Shown here: piece after piece, positions 15,834 through 24,532 of the stretch
How the letters are laid out: every line of letters starts with the position of its first letter
Numbering within the stretch: position 1 is the first letter of the stretch
Assembly (NCBI GenBank): GCA_029289325.1
Contig: JARFTV010000016.1
Location: 1-64,000, forward strand
Origin: Alphaproteobacteria bacterium
Lineage (GTDB): Bacteria; Pseudomonadota; Alphaproteobacteria; Rhodobacterales; Rhodobacteraceae
Reading direction: 5' to 3'
DNA length: 64,000 nt
Translations under genes and position numbers: made by a program
Notes under the pieces: generated by a model
The model's input: the letters and a program-made list of their open reading frames with translations, nothing else
What the model was told of the DNA's origin: nothing
The model's database searches: none

Positions 15834-16113
15834 TCAACCCGCCATTCTCCCGCAGGTCTGGCCTTGTGAGCTGGACTCGTCGGTCATTAGGAAACCGGCG
15901 GCCTTGGCCTGTTCCTACACGGTGCCGATGCGCGTCAGCGCGGCCAGCTCGCCGTATTTTGCGCGATCGAGGCTGTCGGTGAACCCCGGCGCAAGGCAGT
16001 TCATCCGGATGCCTGCGGTTGGCTCGTCATCGCCAGATCGACGATGGCTTTCAGGTCAGCCTCGCTTTGCGCCACGCCCCGGCGCGTGACGCCGCCCAGC
16101 TCGGATGGCAACA
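15834..16113 (-). pseudogene. remnant of a short-chain dehydrogenase/reductase
   Basis: The minus strand shows three SDR pieces in order but broken. First comes VAQSEADLKAIVDLA, typical of the Asp/Val segment before the NAD-fold middle. Then, after a frame change and a large internal deletion, GIRMNCLAPGFTDSLDRAKY appears. After an in-frame TAG (15915-15917) comes EQAKAAGFLMTDESSSQGQT, the usual SDR C-terminus. The catalytic SxnYxxxK part is gone. It lies directly downstream of the DapA-family gene, so it may once have been part of the same catabolic operon. The rest of 15723-16129 shows no gene. Confidence 0.7.
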
Positions 16114-16129
16114 ACCCGCCCCGTTCCGG

Positions 16130-17014
16130 TCATTTCCAGTCGATGACAACCTGCATCGCCGCGGCGAACTCGGCCTTCTCCGCTTCGGTCAAGGGACCAA
16201 AGGGCATCCGGCACTCACCGACGGGGTTCCCTTGCAGCTCACAACCGTACTTCAGCTTTTGCACGAACTTGCCGGACTCCAGCACGTTCATGGCGGGCCA
16301 GATCGCTTGCATGATCTCCTTGGCGCGCGCCTGGTCGCCGGCCCGGAAGGCCGCGTCCATCTCGCACACGGGCTTTGCCATGCAGTTGGCCGGGCCGCAA
16401 ATCCAGCTGTCGGCCCCCCAGTGCATGAAGTCCCACGCGATATCGTCCGAGCCCGAGACCAGCTGGATCCGCCCCGCATAGCGCGTGGCGATCCCGATGG
16501 CGCGCTGCAACACGCCCGAGGATTCCTTGATCCCGATGATGTGCGGGTTGTCCGCCAGCGCGTCCAGCGCCTCATACTCGATCTCCACCCCGTCCTTGCC
16601 GGGATAGGAGTAGACGACGATGTCCATGCCCGTCGCATCGATCACGGCGTTGAAGTGACGGATGATCTCCGCCTGCGTCGGTTTCGTGTAGAAGGGCACG
16701 GCCAGCAGGACGGCGTGGTACCCCATTTCCTTGGCGCGCCTGGTGTTCGCGATGACCCCCGCCGTCGATGGCGCGTTGGTGCCGGCAATCAGCGTCTCGC
16801 CCGGTTGGGCAAAATCCTTGACAAATTGCAGCACGCTTTCGCGTTCGGTGTCCGACAGCAGATTGTATTCACCCGACGAGCCGCAGGGAACCCAGCCCGA
16901 CACGCCTGCCGCACGCAACGCTTCGAGATGGGCCTTGAAGGCGACGAAGTCGATCTGCCCGTCCGCATCGAAGGGTGTGACAAGGGCGGGCAGGACGCCA
17001 GAGAGTTTCAGCAC
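16130..17014 (-). CDS. DapA/N-acetylneuraminate lyase-family aldolase or dehydratase
   Basis: Predicted 294-aa TIM-barrel class I Schiff-base enzyme. The start is GTG 17014 with AAAGGA about 8 bases upstream; the upstream TTG has no ribosome-binding site. Motifs: VPCGSSGEYNLLSDTER, the usual substrate-carboxylate loop; VVYSYPG, with the catalytic-type Tyr; and IIGIKESSG, with the Schiff-base Lys. The substrate cannot be read from sequence; candidates are sugar acids or hydroxyproline intermediates, not necessarily lysine synthesis. A divergent GntR regulator and an adjacent decayed SDR suggest a small inducible catabolic locus. Confidence 0.8.
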   Translation of the reverse strand: MLKLSGVLPALVTPFDADGQIDFVAFKAHLEALRAAGVSGWVPCGSSGEYNLLSDTERESVLQFVKDFAQPGETLIAGTNAPSTAGVIANTRRAKEMGYHAVLLAVPFYTKPTQAEIIRHFNAVIDATGMDIVVYSYPGKDGVEIEYEALDALADNPHIIGIKESSGVLQRAIGIATRYAGRIQLVSGSDDIAWDFMHWGADSWICGPANCMAKPVCEMDAAFRAGDQARAKEIMQAIWPAMNVLESGKFVQKLKYGCELQGNPVGECRMPFGPLTEAEKAEFAAAMQVVIDWK

Positions 17015-17252
17015 GGGTCTTGGTCCTTTCAATCTGCCGTCACGCGGCGCGTTACTTCAGCATGTGCCGTTAATCGTCGTGACGGCACGGATAGGACGAT
17101 CTGGAAATCAAGCAGGGGAGCGGCTGTCACTCATCACCCGCGCCACGGCCGACACCAGCGCCTGTTCCTTGATTCAGGACCTCGTTCCCAGCACGCCCTT
17201 CTTCCCGCAAAGATGCCGACATAAAGCCGACACGTCAAACAAAAAGTATCCA

Positions 17253-17262
17253 GTGTCGACAC
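17253..17262. promoter_or_regulatory. palindromic candidate operator GTGTCGACAC
   Basis: A perfect 10-bp palindrome lies 45 bases upstream of the GntR start, in the divergent promoter region with the DapA-family gene. The same TGTCGAC core occurs near the second GntR gene and the second DapA-family gene (32709-32716, 33467-33474). The remaining 17015-17252 shows no gene. Confidence 0.4.
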
Positions 17263-17307
17263 GACCTTCCGGGATCGCTAATGTTGGACGGCAAAAGGAA
17301 GAGCGTG

Positions 17308-18027
17308 ATGTCCGAAGACCTGGAACCGAAGCGTGCCAAGGGTGCAGGCGTGAAGCTTGCCTATGAGACAATCCGCGATGAAATCCTTTCTCTGGTCCTC
17401 CGGCCGGGCGCGCTGCTTGACGAGATGACGCTTGCCGATCGGTTCGGAATGTCCCGCTCCCCGGTGCGGGAAGCTTTGATCCGTCTTGCCGGCGACGACC
17501 TGGTAGTCACCTTGGCCAATCGATCCACGGTCGTCGCCCCGATCGACATTCAGAGCTTTCCGAAATACGTCGAGGCTCTGGATATCGCGCAACGGATGAA
17601 CACACGTCTCGCCGCGGAACTGCGCTCGGACGGCGATCTGGTGACGATGGCCAAGCGGCAGAAAGCCTTTGTCGCCGCAGTCAAGACCGGCAACTATCTC
17701 GCCATGTCCGAGGCCAACAAGGCGTTCCACATGGCAATCGCCCAGGCGGGCCAGAACCCTTACCTTGCCGCCTTCTACGACAGGCTTCTCAATCAGGGCC
17801 GTCGGATGCTCCATCTGCATTTCGAGTTTCTGGAAAAGAACGATGAGGCGGTGCTCCTGACCGACGAGCATGACGAAATGCTTGACGCCATCCGCAAGAA
17901 GGACGTCGCTCGCGCGGACATGCTCGCCCATGCGCATACGCGACAGTTCCAGGACAACTTCATCGAATTCATGCGTCACAACTATCTCAGGGATGCCCCG
18001 ATCCACCTGCCGGTGCCGGCGGCGTGA
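17308..18027 (+). CDS. GntR-family (FadR/FCD) transcriptional regulator
   Basis: Predicted 239-aa regulator. I choose ATG 17308 because AAGGAAG lies just upstream; ATG 17281 lacks one. The winged HTH (about 15-80) contains YETIRDEILSLVLRPGALLDE and RFGMSRSPVREALIRLA. The FCD ligand domain (about 95-225) has conserved acidic and His residues (AFHMAIAQAGQNPY, DEHDEMLDAI, HAHT) that usually bind a metal and a carboxylate effector. It is divergent from the DapA-family gene and probably represses it in the absence of its substrate. It is a clear paralogue of the GntR at 32732-33436. Confidence 0.9.
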   Translation: MSEDLEPKRAKGAGVKLAYETIRDEILSLVLRPGALLDEMTLADRFGMSRSPVREALIRLAGDDLVVTLANRSTVVAPIDIQSFPKYVEALDIAQRMNTRLAAELRSDGDLVTMAKRQKAFVAAVKTGNYLAMSEANKAFHMAIAQAGQNPYLAAFYDRLLNQGRRMLHLHFEFLEKNDEAVLLTDEHDEMLDAIRKKDVARADMLAHAHTRQFQDNFIEFMRHNYLRDAPIHLPVPAA

Positions 18028-18280
18028 CCTGACATCCGAAGTGACACCCTAAGGCACTTGGACCGCGTCACAGCTCGTCCAGTTGACAGCGCCGCCCTTC
18101 GCGCGCCGATAGCGCGATGACGTGATCGCCTTCTTGATCCTGAGATCGGCCGTGAAATTCAGAATCCGGCGCGGCGGGCGATTTCGACAGCGTGCAAGGC
18201 CGGGGCGCTGAAAGCCGTGGCCGAGGGGCCTGTCGTCAGCCCGTCCGGGATTCTCTGACACCTTACCCGGCAGCTTCAGC

Positions 18281-18310
18281 AAGGCCATCCGGCATGCGTC
18301 GGATGGCCTT
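18281..18310 (-). terminator. hairpin terminator after the RND efflux operon
   Basis: AAGGCCATCCG (18281-18291) and CGGATGGCCTT (18300-18310) form an 11-bp perfect stem with an 8-base loop, 13 bases after the minus-strand RND gene. There is no long T-run, so termination strength is uncertain. The rest of 18028-18323 shows no gene I can support. Confidence 0.6.
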
Positions 18311-18323
18311 CGGTTGTCCAGTC

Positions 18324-21300
18324 TCAGTTCACTCCGGCTTCGCCAAAGGTCCGGGCGACGCTCTCGCGGTGCTTTCTTTCTTCGGCGTCGCTACGGGCGA
18401 TCAGGGTGTAGAACATCGGCACGACGAAGAGCGTGAAGACCGTCCCGATCAAGAGGCCCGTGAAGATCACGATGCCCATCGCCTGCCTTGCCGCCGCGCC
18501 CGCGCCGTCCGCGATGATCAGCGGCACCACCGCCAGCACCATCGCGGCCGTTGTCATCAGGATCGGCCGCAGGCGCGTCCGGGCGGCAGCGACGATGGCC
18601 TCGCGGCGGCTGGCGCCCCGCGTCTCACGCTGCTGGTTGGCGAATTCGACCATCAGGATGCCGTGCTTGGTGATCAGACCGATCAGGGTGATCAGTCCCA
18701 CCTGCGTGTAGATGTTCAGTGTGCTCAGCCCGAAATACAGCGGCAGCATGGCGCCGAAGATCGACAGCGGCACCGACATCAGGATGATGAACGGGTCGCG
18801 GAAGCTTTCGAACTGCGCCGCAAGCACCAGATAGATCACCACCAACGCCGCGGCGAAGGCCAGCAGGATCGTGTTCCCCTCTGATTTTTCCAGCCGCGAC
18901 TGGCCGGAATAATCGATGAAGAACCCGTCCGGCAGGACCTCGGCTGCGATCCGTTCCAACTCGGCCAGCGCGACTCCGGTGGACAGGCCGATCATCGGCA
19001 TGGCCGTCAGCGAGGCCGAGTTCAGCTGGTTGAACTGCTCGATCGCGGCAGCCGCGACCGTGGGGGTGATCGACACGATCGAGGACAGGGGGATCATCGC
19101 GCCCGAGCGCGAGCGCACGAAGAACTCGCCCAGACGCTCGGGATTGTCGCGCCATTCGCGCGGCACCTGGGTGATCACGTCATAGCTGTTGGAGTCCCGG
19201 TCGAACTGCGCCACCGCACCTCCCCCGACCAGAAGGCCGAGGGTCGCGCCGATGTCGCTGACCGCCACGCCCAGAAGCGCGGCCCGGTCGCGGTCGATGG
19301 TGACGCGCACCTGCGGGGCGTCGAAGGACAGGCTGTTCTGCACCACGATGAACATGCCCGACTGCATCGCCCTGGCGCGGATCTCGTCGGCGATCTCGAC
19401 CACGCGCTCGGGGCCGTGGATCGACTGGATCACCATGGCGATAGGCAGGCCCCCACCCGCGCCGGGCAGCGAAGGCGGCGCGAAGACGAAACTCTGCAGG
19501 CCCGGGGTCTGGTTGAGGATCCCCTGGATCTCCTGCTGGACCTCCTGCTGGCTGCGCTCACGGTCGGCCCAGTCCTTCAGCGCCCAGATGTAGAAGCCGG
19601 TATTCGCGGCCCCGCCCATGCCCGCGACCGAGAAGGAGGTCTGCACCTCCTCGATATCGGCGGTCCTGCGCGAGACCTCCTGCGTGAAGGCGTCGGTATA
19701 GGAAAGCGTCGCATAGCGCGGGCCGTTCATGATCGCGAAAAGCGCGCCGCTGTCCTCCTCGGGAGCAAGTTCCGTCGAGGTATTGACAAACATGAACCCG
19801 GTCACGCCGACCAGAACCGCGGCCGTCAGCATCGTCACCGGCCGGTAGTCAAGGGATGAGGACACGCGGCGTTCGTACCAGTTGGCCAGGCCGTTCAGCG
19901 TCCGGTCCACGCCGCGTTGGAACCGACCCGGCTCACCCGAGTGCAGCAGTCGGGCCGACATGGCCGGGGTGATCGTCAGGGCGACAAGGCCCGAGATCAC
20001 GACCGACCCGGCCAGCGTCAGCGCGAATTCGGTGAAAAGCGCGCCGGTCAGGCCGCCGGTGAAGGCCAGCGGCGACAGCACGGCCGCCAGCGTGATCGTC
20101 ATCGCGATGACGGGGCCGGTGATCTCTTTCATCCCGGTGATCGCCGCCTGCGCGGGACGCATCCCCTCGTCGATATGGCGGTGGATGTTCTCCACCACGA
20201 CGATGGCGTCGTCCACCACAAGGCCGATGGCCAGCACCATCGCCAAAAGCGTCAGGAGGTTGATCGAATACCCCAGCGCCAGCATGATCGCGCAGACCCC
20301 GATCAGCGACAGCGGGATCGTCACGATCGGCATGACGACCGACCGGAACGAGCCGAGGAACAGCAGGATCACCACCATCACGATCACCACGGCTTCGGCG
20401 ATGGTCTTGAACACCTCGCTGATCGAGGCAGCGATCGTCTCGGTCGAATCGTAGACAAGATCGACCGTCATGCCCTGCGGCAGGGTCGCGGCCAGCGCGG
20501 GCAGCGCCTCGTTCACGTTGGTGGCGACATCGAGCTGGTTCTCGCCGGGGGCGGGGATGATCCCGATGAAGGTGCCCGGCTGGCCCCCGAAGGTGACGAT
20601 GGCGTCGCTGGTGCCCGAGGCGAGTTCGATGGTTGCCACGTCGCGCAACCGGACCACGCCATTCGTCCCCTGCACCAGCGGCAGCGCACCGAAGGAGTCC
20701 GGGCTCTGGATCGTGCTGTCCAGCGTCAGGGAATAGGCGAAGTATTCGTTCTCGGTCTTGCCCGGCGCCGAAAGGAAGTTCGACGACCGGATCGCCGCCA
20801 GCACCTCGGGTGCGGTCACTCCGCGCGACGACAGTTTCAGCGGGTCGAGCCAGACGCGCATCGCGAATTTCTGTGCGCCAAGGATCTCCATCTGGGCGAC
20901 GCCCTCGATGTTCGTCACCCGCGGCCGCACCACCCGTTCAAGGTATTCGTTCAGCTCCTCGGGCGACATGTTCGGGTTCCGCACCGCAAGATACATCAGC
21001 GCGAAGGTCATGCCGGTGCCCTTGACGATCACCGGGTCCTCGGTGTCCTGCGGCAGCTGGCCGCGCACCTGCTGCACCTTGGACATCACCTCGGTCAGGG
21101 CCACGTCGGGGTCCGCGCCCAGCCGCATCTGCACCGTGACGACCGAGGCGGATTGCCGCGACTGGCTGGTGACGTAATCGACGTTCTCGGTGGTCGAGAC
21201 GGCCGCCGCGATCGGCGAGGTGACGAAACCCTGGATCAGCTCGGGCGCGGCGCCGGGATAGACCGTGGTGATCGTGATCACGCTTTCCGACACTTCCGGA

Positions 21301-21410
21301 TATTGCCGCACCGGCAGGTTCAGCACCGAGGCAAGGCCCAGGAACAGGATCAGCGCCGCCAGCACCGAAGACAGCACCGGGCGGCGGATGAAGATTTCCG
21401 AGAAATGCAT
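18324..21410 (-). CDS. RND efflux transporter permease (HAE1/AcrB type)
   Basis: Predicted 1028-aa inner-membrane proton antiporter, which would pump hydrophobic or amphiphilic compounds through a tripartite complex. It starts MHFSEIFIRRPVLSSVLAAL, the standard HAE1 opening. It has 12 expected membrane helices, two large periplasmic loops, and the proton-relay segment in helix 4 (AIGLVVDDAIVVVENIHRH, with the double Asp). The second-half repeat AQFESFRDPFIILMSVPLSI is also present. Length is typical. It follows the membrane-fusion gene by 9 bases. No outer-membrane partner or regulator is adjacent, so a TolC-like protein elsewhere is expected. Confidence 0.93.
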   Translation of the reverse strand: MHFSEIFIRRPVLSSVLAALILFLGLASVLNLPVRQYPEVSESVITITTVYPGAAPELIQGFVTSPIAAAVSTTENVDYVTSQSRQSASVVTVQMRLGADPDVALTEVMSKVQQVRGQLPQDTEDPVIVKGTGMTFALMYLAVRNPNMSPEELNEYLERVVRPRVTNIEGVAQMEILGAQKFAMRVWLDPLKLSSRGVTAPEVLAAIRSSNFLSAPGKTENEYFAYSLTLDSTIQSPDSFGALPLVQGTNGVVRLRDVATIELASGTSDAIVTFGGQPGTFIGIIPAPGENQLDVATNVNEALPALAATLPQGMTVDLVYDSTETIAASISEVFKTIAEAVVIVMVVILLFLGSFRSVVMPIVTIPLSLIGVCAIMLALGYSINLLTLLAMVLAIGLVVDDAIVVVENIHRHIDEGMRPAQAAITGMKEITGPVIAMTITLAAVLSPLAFTGGLTGALFTEFALTLAGSVVISGLVALTITPAMSARLLHSGEPGRFQRGVDRTLNGLANWYERRVSSSLDYRPVTMLTAAVLVGVTGFMFVNTSTELAPEEDSGALFAIMNGPRYATLSYTDAFTQEVSRRTADIEEVQTSFSVAGMGGAANTGFYIWALKDWADRERSQQEVQQEIQGILNQTPGLQSFVFAPPSLPGAGGGLPIAMVIQSIHGPERVVEIADEIRARAMQSGMFIVVQNSLSFDAPQVRVTIDRDRAALLGVAVSDIGATLGLLVGGGAVAQFDRDSNSYDVITQVPREWRDNPERLGEFFVRSRSGAMIPLSSIVSITPTVAAAAIEQFNQLNSASLTAMPMIGLSTGVALAELERIAAEVLPDGFFIDYSGQSRLEKSEGNTILLAFAAALVVIYLVLAAQFESFRDPFIILMSVPLSIFGAMLPLYFGLSTLNIYTQVGLITLIGLITKHGILMVEFANQQRETRGASRREAIVAAARTRLRPILMTTAAMVLAVVPLIIADGAGAAARQAMGIVIFTGLLIGTVFTLFVVPMFYTLIARSDAEERKHRESVARTFGEAGVN

Positions 21411-21419
21411 GACCTGCCC

Positions 21420-22511
21420 CTATTCGCCGACCGTAAGATCGACGGAATCGTCGATAACCACCGCAGCACCATTCGACAGGCGGTTCTGCCCCGACGTCAC
21501 AACCTGATCCCCCGCCGACAGGCCCGATACGACCTCGATCAGCGCGCCGTTGCGCCGTCCCGTCTGGACAAAGACCTGCGAGGCGGTCAGCGCGTCCCCC
21601 TCGCCCTTGCGCAGGACATAGGCATAGCTGCCATAAAGGCTGGCCACGATGGCAGTCTGCGGCAGGGCGATCACGCCAGCCTCGGCCGGAAGCTCCACCC
21701 GCACCCGGAGGAACTGGCCCGGCAACAGGCTGGCCGAGGTGTTGTCGACCTCGGCCCGCACCCTCGCCAGACGCGAGTTGGGATCGACCTGAGGTTCGAT
21801 GGCGATGATCCGACCCTCGGCGCTGAAGGCACCCACCTCGGTCGCGACAGTGACCGTCTGGTCCTGGGCCACGACCGACAGCTGCTGCTCCGGCACCGAG
21901 AAGTCGACATACATCCGCTCAAGATCCTGCAACGTGGCGTAGATCGTTCCCGGCAGCACATACTGGCCCACCTCGACCCGCGGGATCCCGACGACGCCGC
22001 CGAAGGGCGCGCGGGATTGCTTGGCATCCAGCGCCGTCTGCCGCTGCGCCACCTGGGCGCGCGCGCTTTCCACCTGCGCCTCGGCGGTCTCCAGCGTGTT
22101 CGCCGCGCCCACCCCGCGCGAGGTCAGCGTCTCCGCCCGAGCGGCCTCTGCCCGGGCGACGGCAAGCGCGGCCTCACCCGCGGCAAGCCCGGCCCGTTCG
22201 GCCTTGTCGTCGATCTGCAGCAGGACCTGACCCTCGGTCACGACGGCATTCGGCGCAAAGTCGATGCTGCGCACCAGACCACTGGATTCGATGGCAAGAT
22301 CCACCCCGCGCGCCGAAATCGCCGTGCCCACCGCCTCGACGCCAGGGGTCCAGGTAACCGGCTCCACGGTCAGCGCGGTCACGGGGACCGGTGGCGGCAC
22401 CGCCCCGGCCATGAACTGCGCGATCATTCCGTCGCGGAAGAACTTGAACCAGACAATGCCCCCGCCGATCAGAGCAAGCAGAATGACGGCGATCAGCAGG
22501 CGTTTGAACAT
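21420..22511 (-). CDS. RND efflux periplasmic adaptor (membrane fusion protein)
   Basis: Predicted 363-aa adaptor starting at ATG 22511 (MFKRLLIAVILLALIGGG), with one N-terminal membrane anchor. The barrel-sandwich/lipoyl half-motifs are VRSIDFAPNAVVTEGQVLLQ and a second near PFGGVVGIPRVEVGQYV. Between them lies a short alpha-helical hairpin (AGLAAGEAALAVARAEAARA). Beta-barrel and membrane-proximal domains follow. It connects the permease to an outer-membrane channel. It is the first gene of the two-gene operon; the gap 22512-22771 to the divergent SulP gene shows no gene. Confidence 0.92.
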   Translation of the reverse strand: MFKRLLIAVILLALIGGGIVWFKFFRDGMIAQFMAGAVPPPVPVTALTVEPVTWTPGVEAVGTAISARGVDLAIESSGLVRSIDFAPNAVVTEGQVLLQIDDKAERAGLAAGEAALAVARAEAARAETLTSRGVGAANTLETAEAQVESARAQVAQRQTALDAKQSRAPFGGVVGIPRVEVGQYVLPGTIYATLQDLERMYVDFSVPEQQLSVVAQDQTVTVATEVGAFSAEGRIIAIEPQVDPNSRLARVRAEVDNTSASLLPGQFLRVRVELPAEAGVIALPQTAIVASLYGSYAYVLRKGEGDALTASQVFVQTGRRNGALIEVVSGLSAGDQVVTSGQNRLSNGAAVVIDDSVDLTVGE

Positions 22512-22771
22512 AATCTTGCTCTTGTCTGTCAGAGGAAAAGGGAAAATGGGCGCGAAGGCGCTGCAACTGGTCGAGACTGGTCCGTTTTGGGGAAAGAACA
22601 CGGGAACTGCAAGGTCGTTGCCTGCGATCCGGGCGCATAGCCGGTATCTCGCCCCTTTCCGTCGCGCCCGTGGAAGCATTACATGACGGGAAAGGGCTGT
22701 TCCCTGCCGGTCCTCCGGCCTCTCCGCCGCGTGCGGATCCGGACAACCCAGGCGCTGAGTGAGGTCATGCC

Positions 22772-24526
22772 ATGAGGCCCGAAGGCTTGAAACGCTGGTT
22801 CCCGCCGCTTGATTGGCGGCGCGGTTACGGCAGCGCGACGCTGGCAAGCGATCTGCTGGCGGCCGTGATCGTCACGATCATGCTGATCCCGCAATCGCTG
22901 GCCTATGCCCTCCTTGCCGGCCTGCCGCCCGAGGCGGGGCTTTACGCTTCGATCGTGCCGATCCTGATCTACGCGGTATTCGGAACCTCGCGCGTGCTGG
23001 CGGTCGGGCCGGTCGCCGTCGTCTCGCTGATGACCGCCGCCACCATTGGCCAGGTGGCCGAGGCGGGGACGGCGGGCTATGCGGTTGCGGCCCTGTCGCT
23101 GGCTTTCCTGTCGGGAGCGATGCTGGTCCTGATGGGCGTGCTGCGGCTGGGGTTTCTGGCGAATTTCCTGTCGCATCCGGTGACGTCGGGCTTCATCTCC
23201 GCCTCCGGGTTGCTGATCGCGGCCAGCCAGATCGGCCCGCTCAGCGGTCTCAGGGCCGAGGGTCATTCGCTGGTCGATCAACTGGTCTCGCTGGTCCGGC
23301 AGATAACCGGAATCAACCTCCCGACGCTGGTCATCGGTCTGGCAAGCCTTGGTTTCCTCTTCTGGGTCCGTCGCGGGCTGAAACCGATGTTGCAGCGGGT
23401 TGGCCTTGCGCCGCGACCGGCGGACATGCTGGCCAAGACCGGCCCAGTCCTCGCCATCGCCGCCTCGACGCTTGCCGTCTGGGGCCTCAGCCTTGATCAG
23501 GCCGGTGTGGCCGTGGTCGGTGCCGTGCCGCAAAGCCTGCCGCCCTTCACACTGCCGTCCTTCGACCTGACGCTGCTGCGCGAGCTTCTCCTGCCCGCCG
23601 CCCTGATCTCGCTGATCGGCTTCGTGGAATCGATCTCTGTCGGCCAGACCCTTGCCGCGAAGCGCCGCCAGAGGATCGACCCCGATCAGGAGCTTGTCGC
23701 CCTTGGTGCCGCGAACCTTGGCGCGTCCTTCACGGGGGGCTTCCCGGTGACCGGGGGCTTTGCCCGGTCGGTCGTGAACTTCGAAGCCGGTGCCGCCACC
23801 CCGGCCGCCGGGGCCTTCACGGCCTTCGGTCTTGCCATGGCCGCCCTGTTCCTGACGCCCCTGATCGCCTTCCTGCCCAAGGCCACGCTTGCCGCAACCA
23901 TCGTCGTTGCCGTCCTCAGCCTCGTCGACCTGTCGATCCTGAAACGCAGCTGGGCCTATTCCCGGGCCGATTTCGCCGCCGTCGCCGCGACCATGGCCGT
24001 GACCCTCGGGGCCGGGGTCGAGGCCGGTGTTTCGGCCGGCGTCCTGCTGTCCCTCGCGCTGCACCTCTACCGCACCTCGCGCCCGCATGTGGCCGAGGTC
24101 GGTCTCGTTCCGGGGACTGAACACTTCCGCAACATCAACCGCTTCTCGGTCGAGACCGACCCTGCGGTCCTCAGCCTGCGGATCGACGAAAGCCTGTATT
24201 TCGCCAACACCCGCTATCTTGAGGATCTGATCCTTGCCCGCGTCTCGGGGGATACGGCGGTGCGCCACGTCATCCTGATGTGCTCGGCCGTGAACGAGAT
24301 CGACCTTAGCGCGCTGGAGACCCTGGAGTCCCTGGACCAGCGCCTCCGCGACATGGACGTCAGCCTGCACCTGTCCGAAGTGAAGGGTCCGGTGATGGAC
24401 CGCCTCCGCCGCACGAAATTCCTGGATCACCTGTCGGGCGAGGTGTTCGTCTCGCAGTTCGAGGGCTGGTGCAAGCTGACCCAACGTTGCGCCAGCGCCG
24501 ATCTGCGCCAGCACGCGCAGCGCTGA
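22772..24526 (+). CDS. SulP/SLC26-family anion transporter with C-terminal STAS domain
   Basis: Predicted 584-aa inner-membrane transporter. The membrane part (about 20-430) has the sulfate-transporter signature around PQSLAYALLAGLPPEAGLYA and the SLC26 core segments FGTSRVLAVGPVAVVSLMTA and GGFPVTGGFARSVVNFEAGA. The cytoplasmic STAS domain (about 450-560) includes VLSLRIDESLYFANTRYLED and MCSAVNEIDLSALETLE. Substrate could be sulfate, bicarbonate or a dicarboxylate; sequence alone does not decide. It is divergent from the RND operon and convergent with the AcnX gene. Confidence 0.93.
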   Translation: MRPEGLKRWFPPLDWRRGYGSATLASDLLAAVIVTIMLIPQSLAYALLAGLPPEAGLYASIVPILIYAVFGTSRVLAVGPVAVVSLMTAATIGQVAEAGTAGYAVAALSLAFLSGAMLVLMGVLRLGFLANFLSHPVTSGFISASGLLIAASQIGPLSGLRAEGHSLVDQLVSLVRQITGINLPTLVIGLASLGFLFWVRRGLKPMLQRVGLAPRPADMLAKTGPVLAIAASTLAVWGLSLDQAGVAVVGAVPQSLPPFTLPSFDLTLLRELLLPAALISLIGFVESISVGQTLAAKRRQRIDPDQELVALGAANLGASFTGGFPVTGGFARSVVNFEAGAATPAAGAFTAFGLAMAALFLTPLIAFLPKATLAATIVVAVLSLVDLSILKRSWAYSRADFAAVAATMAVTLGAGVEAGVSAGVLLSLALHLYRTSRPHVAEVGLVPGTEHFRNINRFSVETDPAVLSLRIDESLYFANTRYLEDLILARVSGDTAVRHVILMCSAVNEIDLSALETLESLDQRLRDMDVSLHLSEVKGPVMDRLRRTKFLDHLSGEVFVSQFEGWCKLTQRCASADLRQHAQR

Positions 24527-24532
24527 CGCCGG

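Noticed and set aside
18049-18288. 79-codon minus-strand frame after the GntR gene
   Set aside because: No ribosome-binding site, no recognisable family, and it runs into the terminator hairpin.
19917-22640. 907-codon plus-strand frame opposite the RND genes
   Set aside because: Low-complexity His/Arg/Asp-rich shadow; RND and adaptor motifs are on the minus strand.
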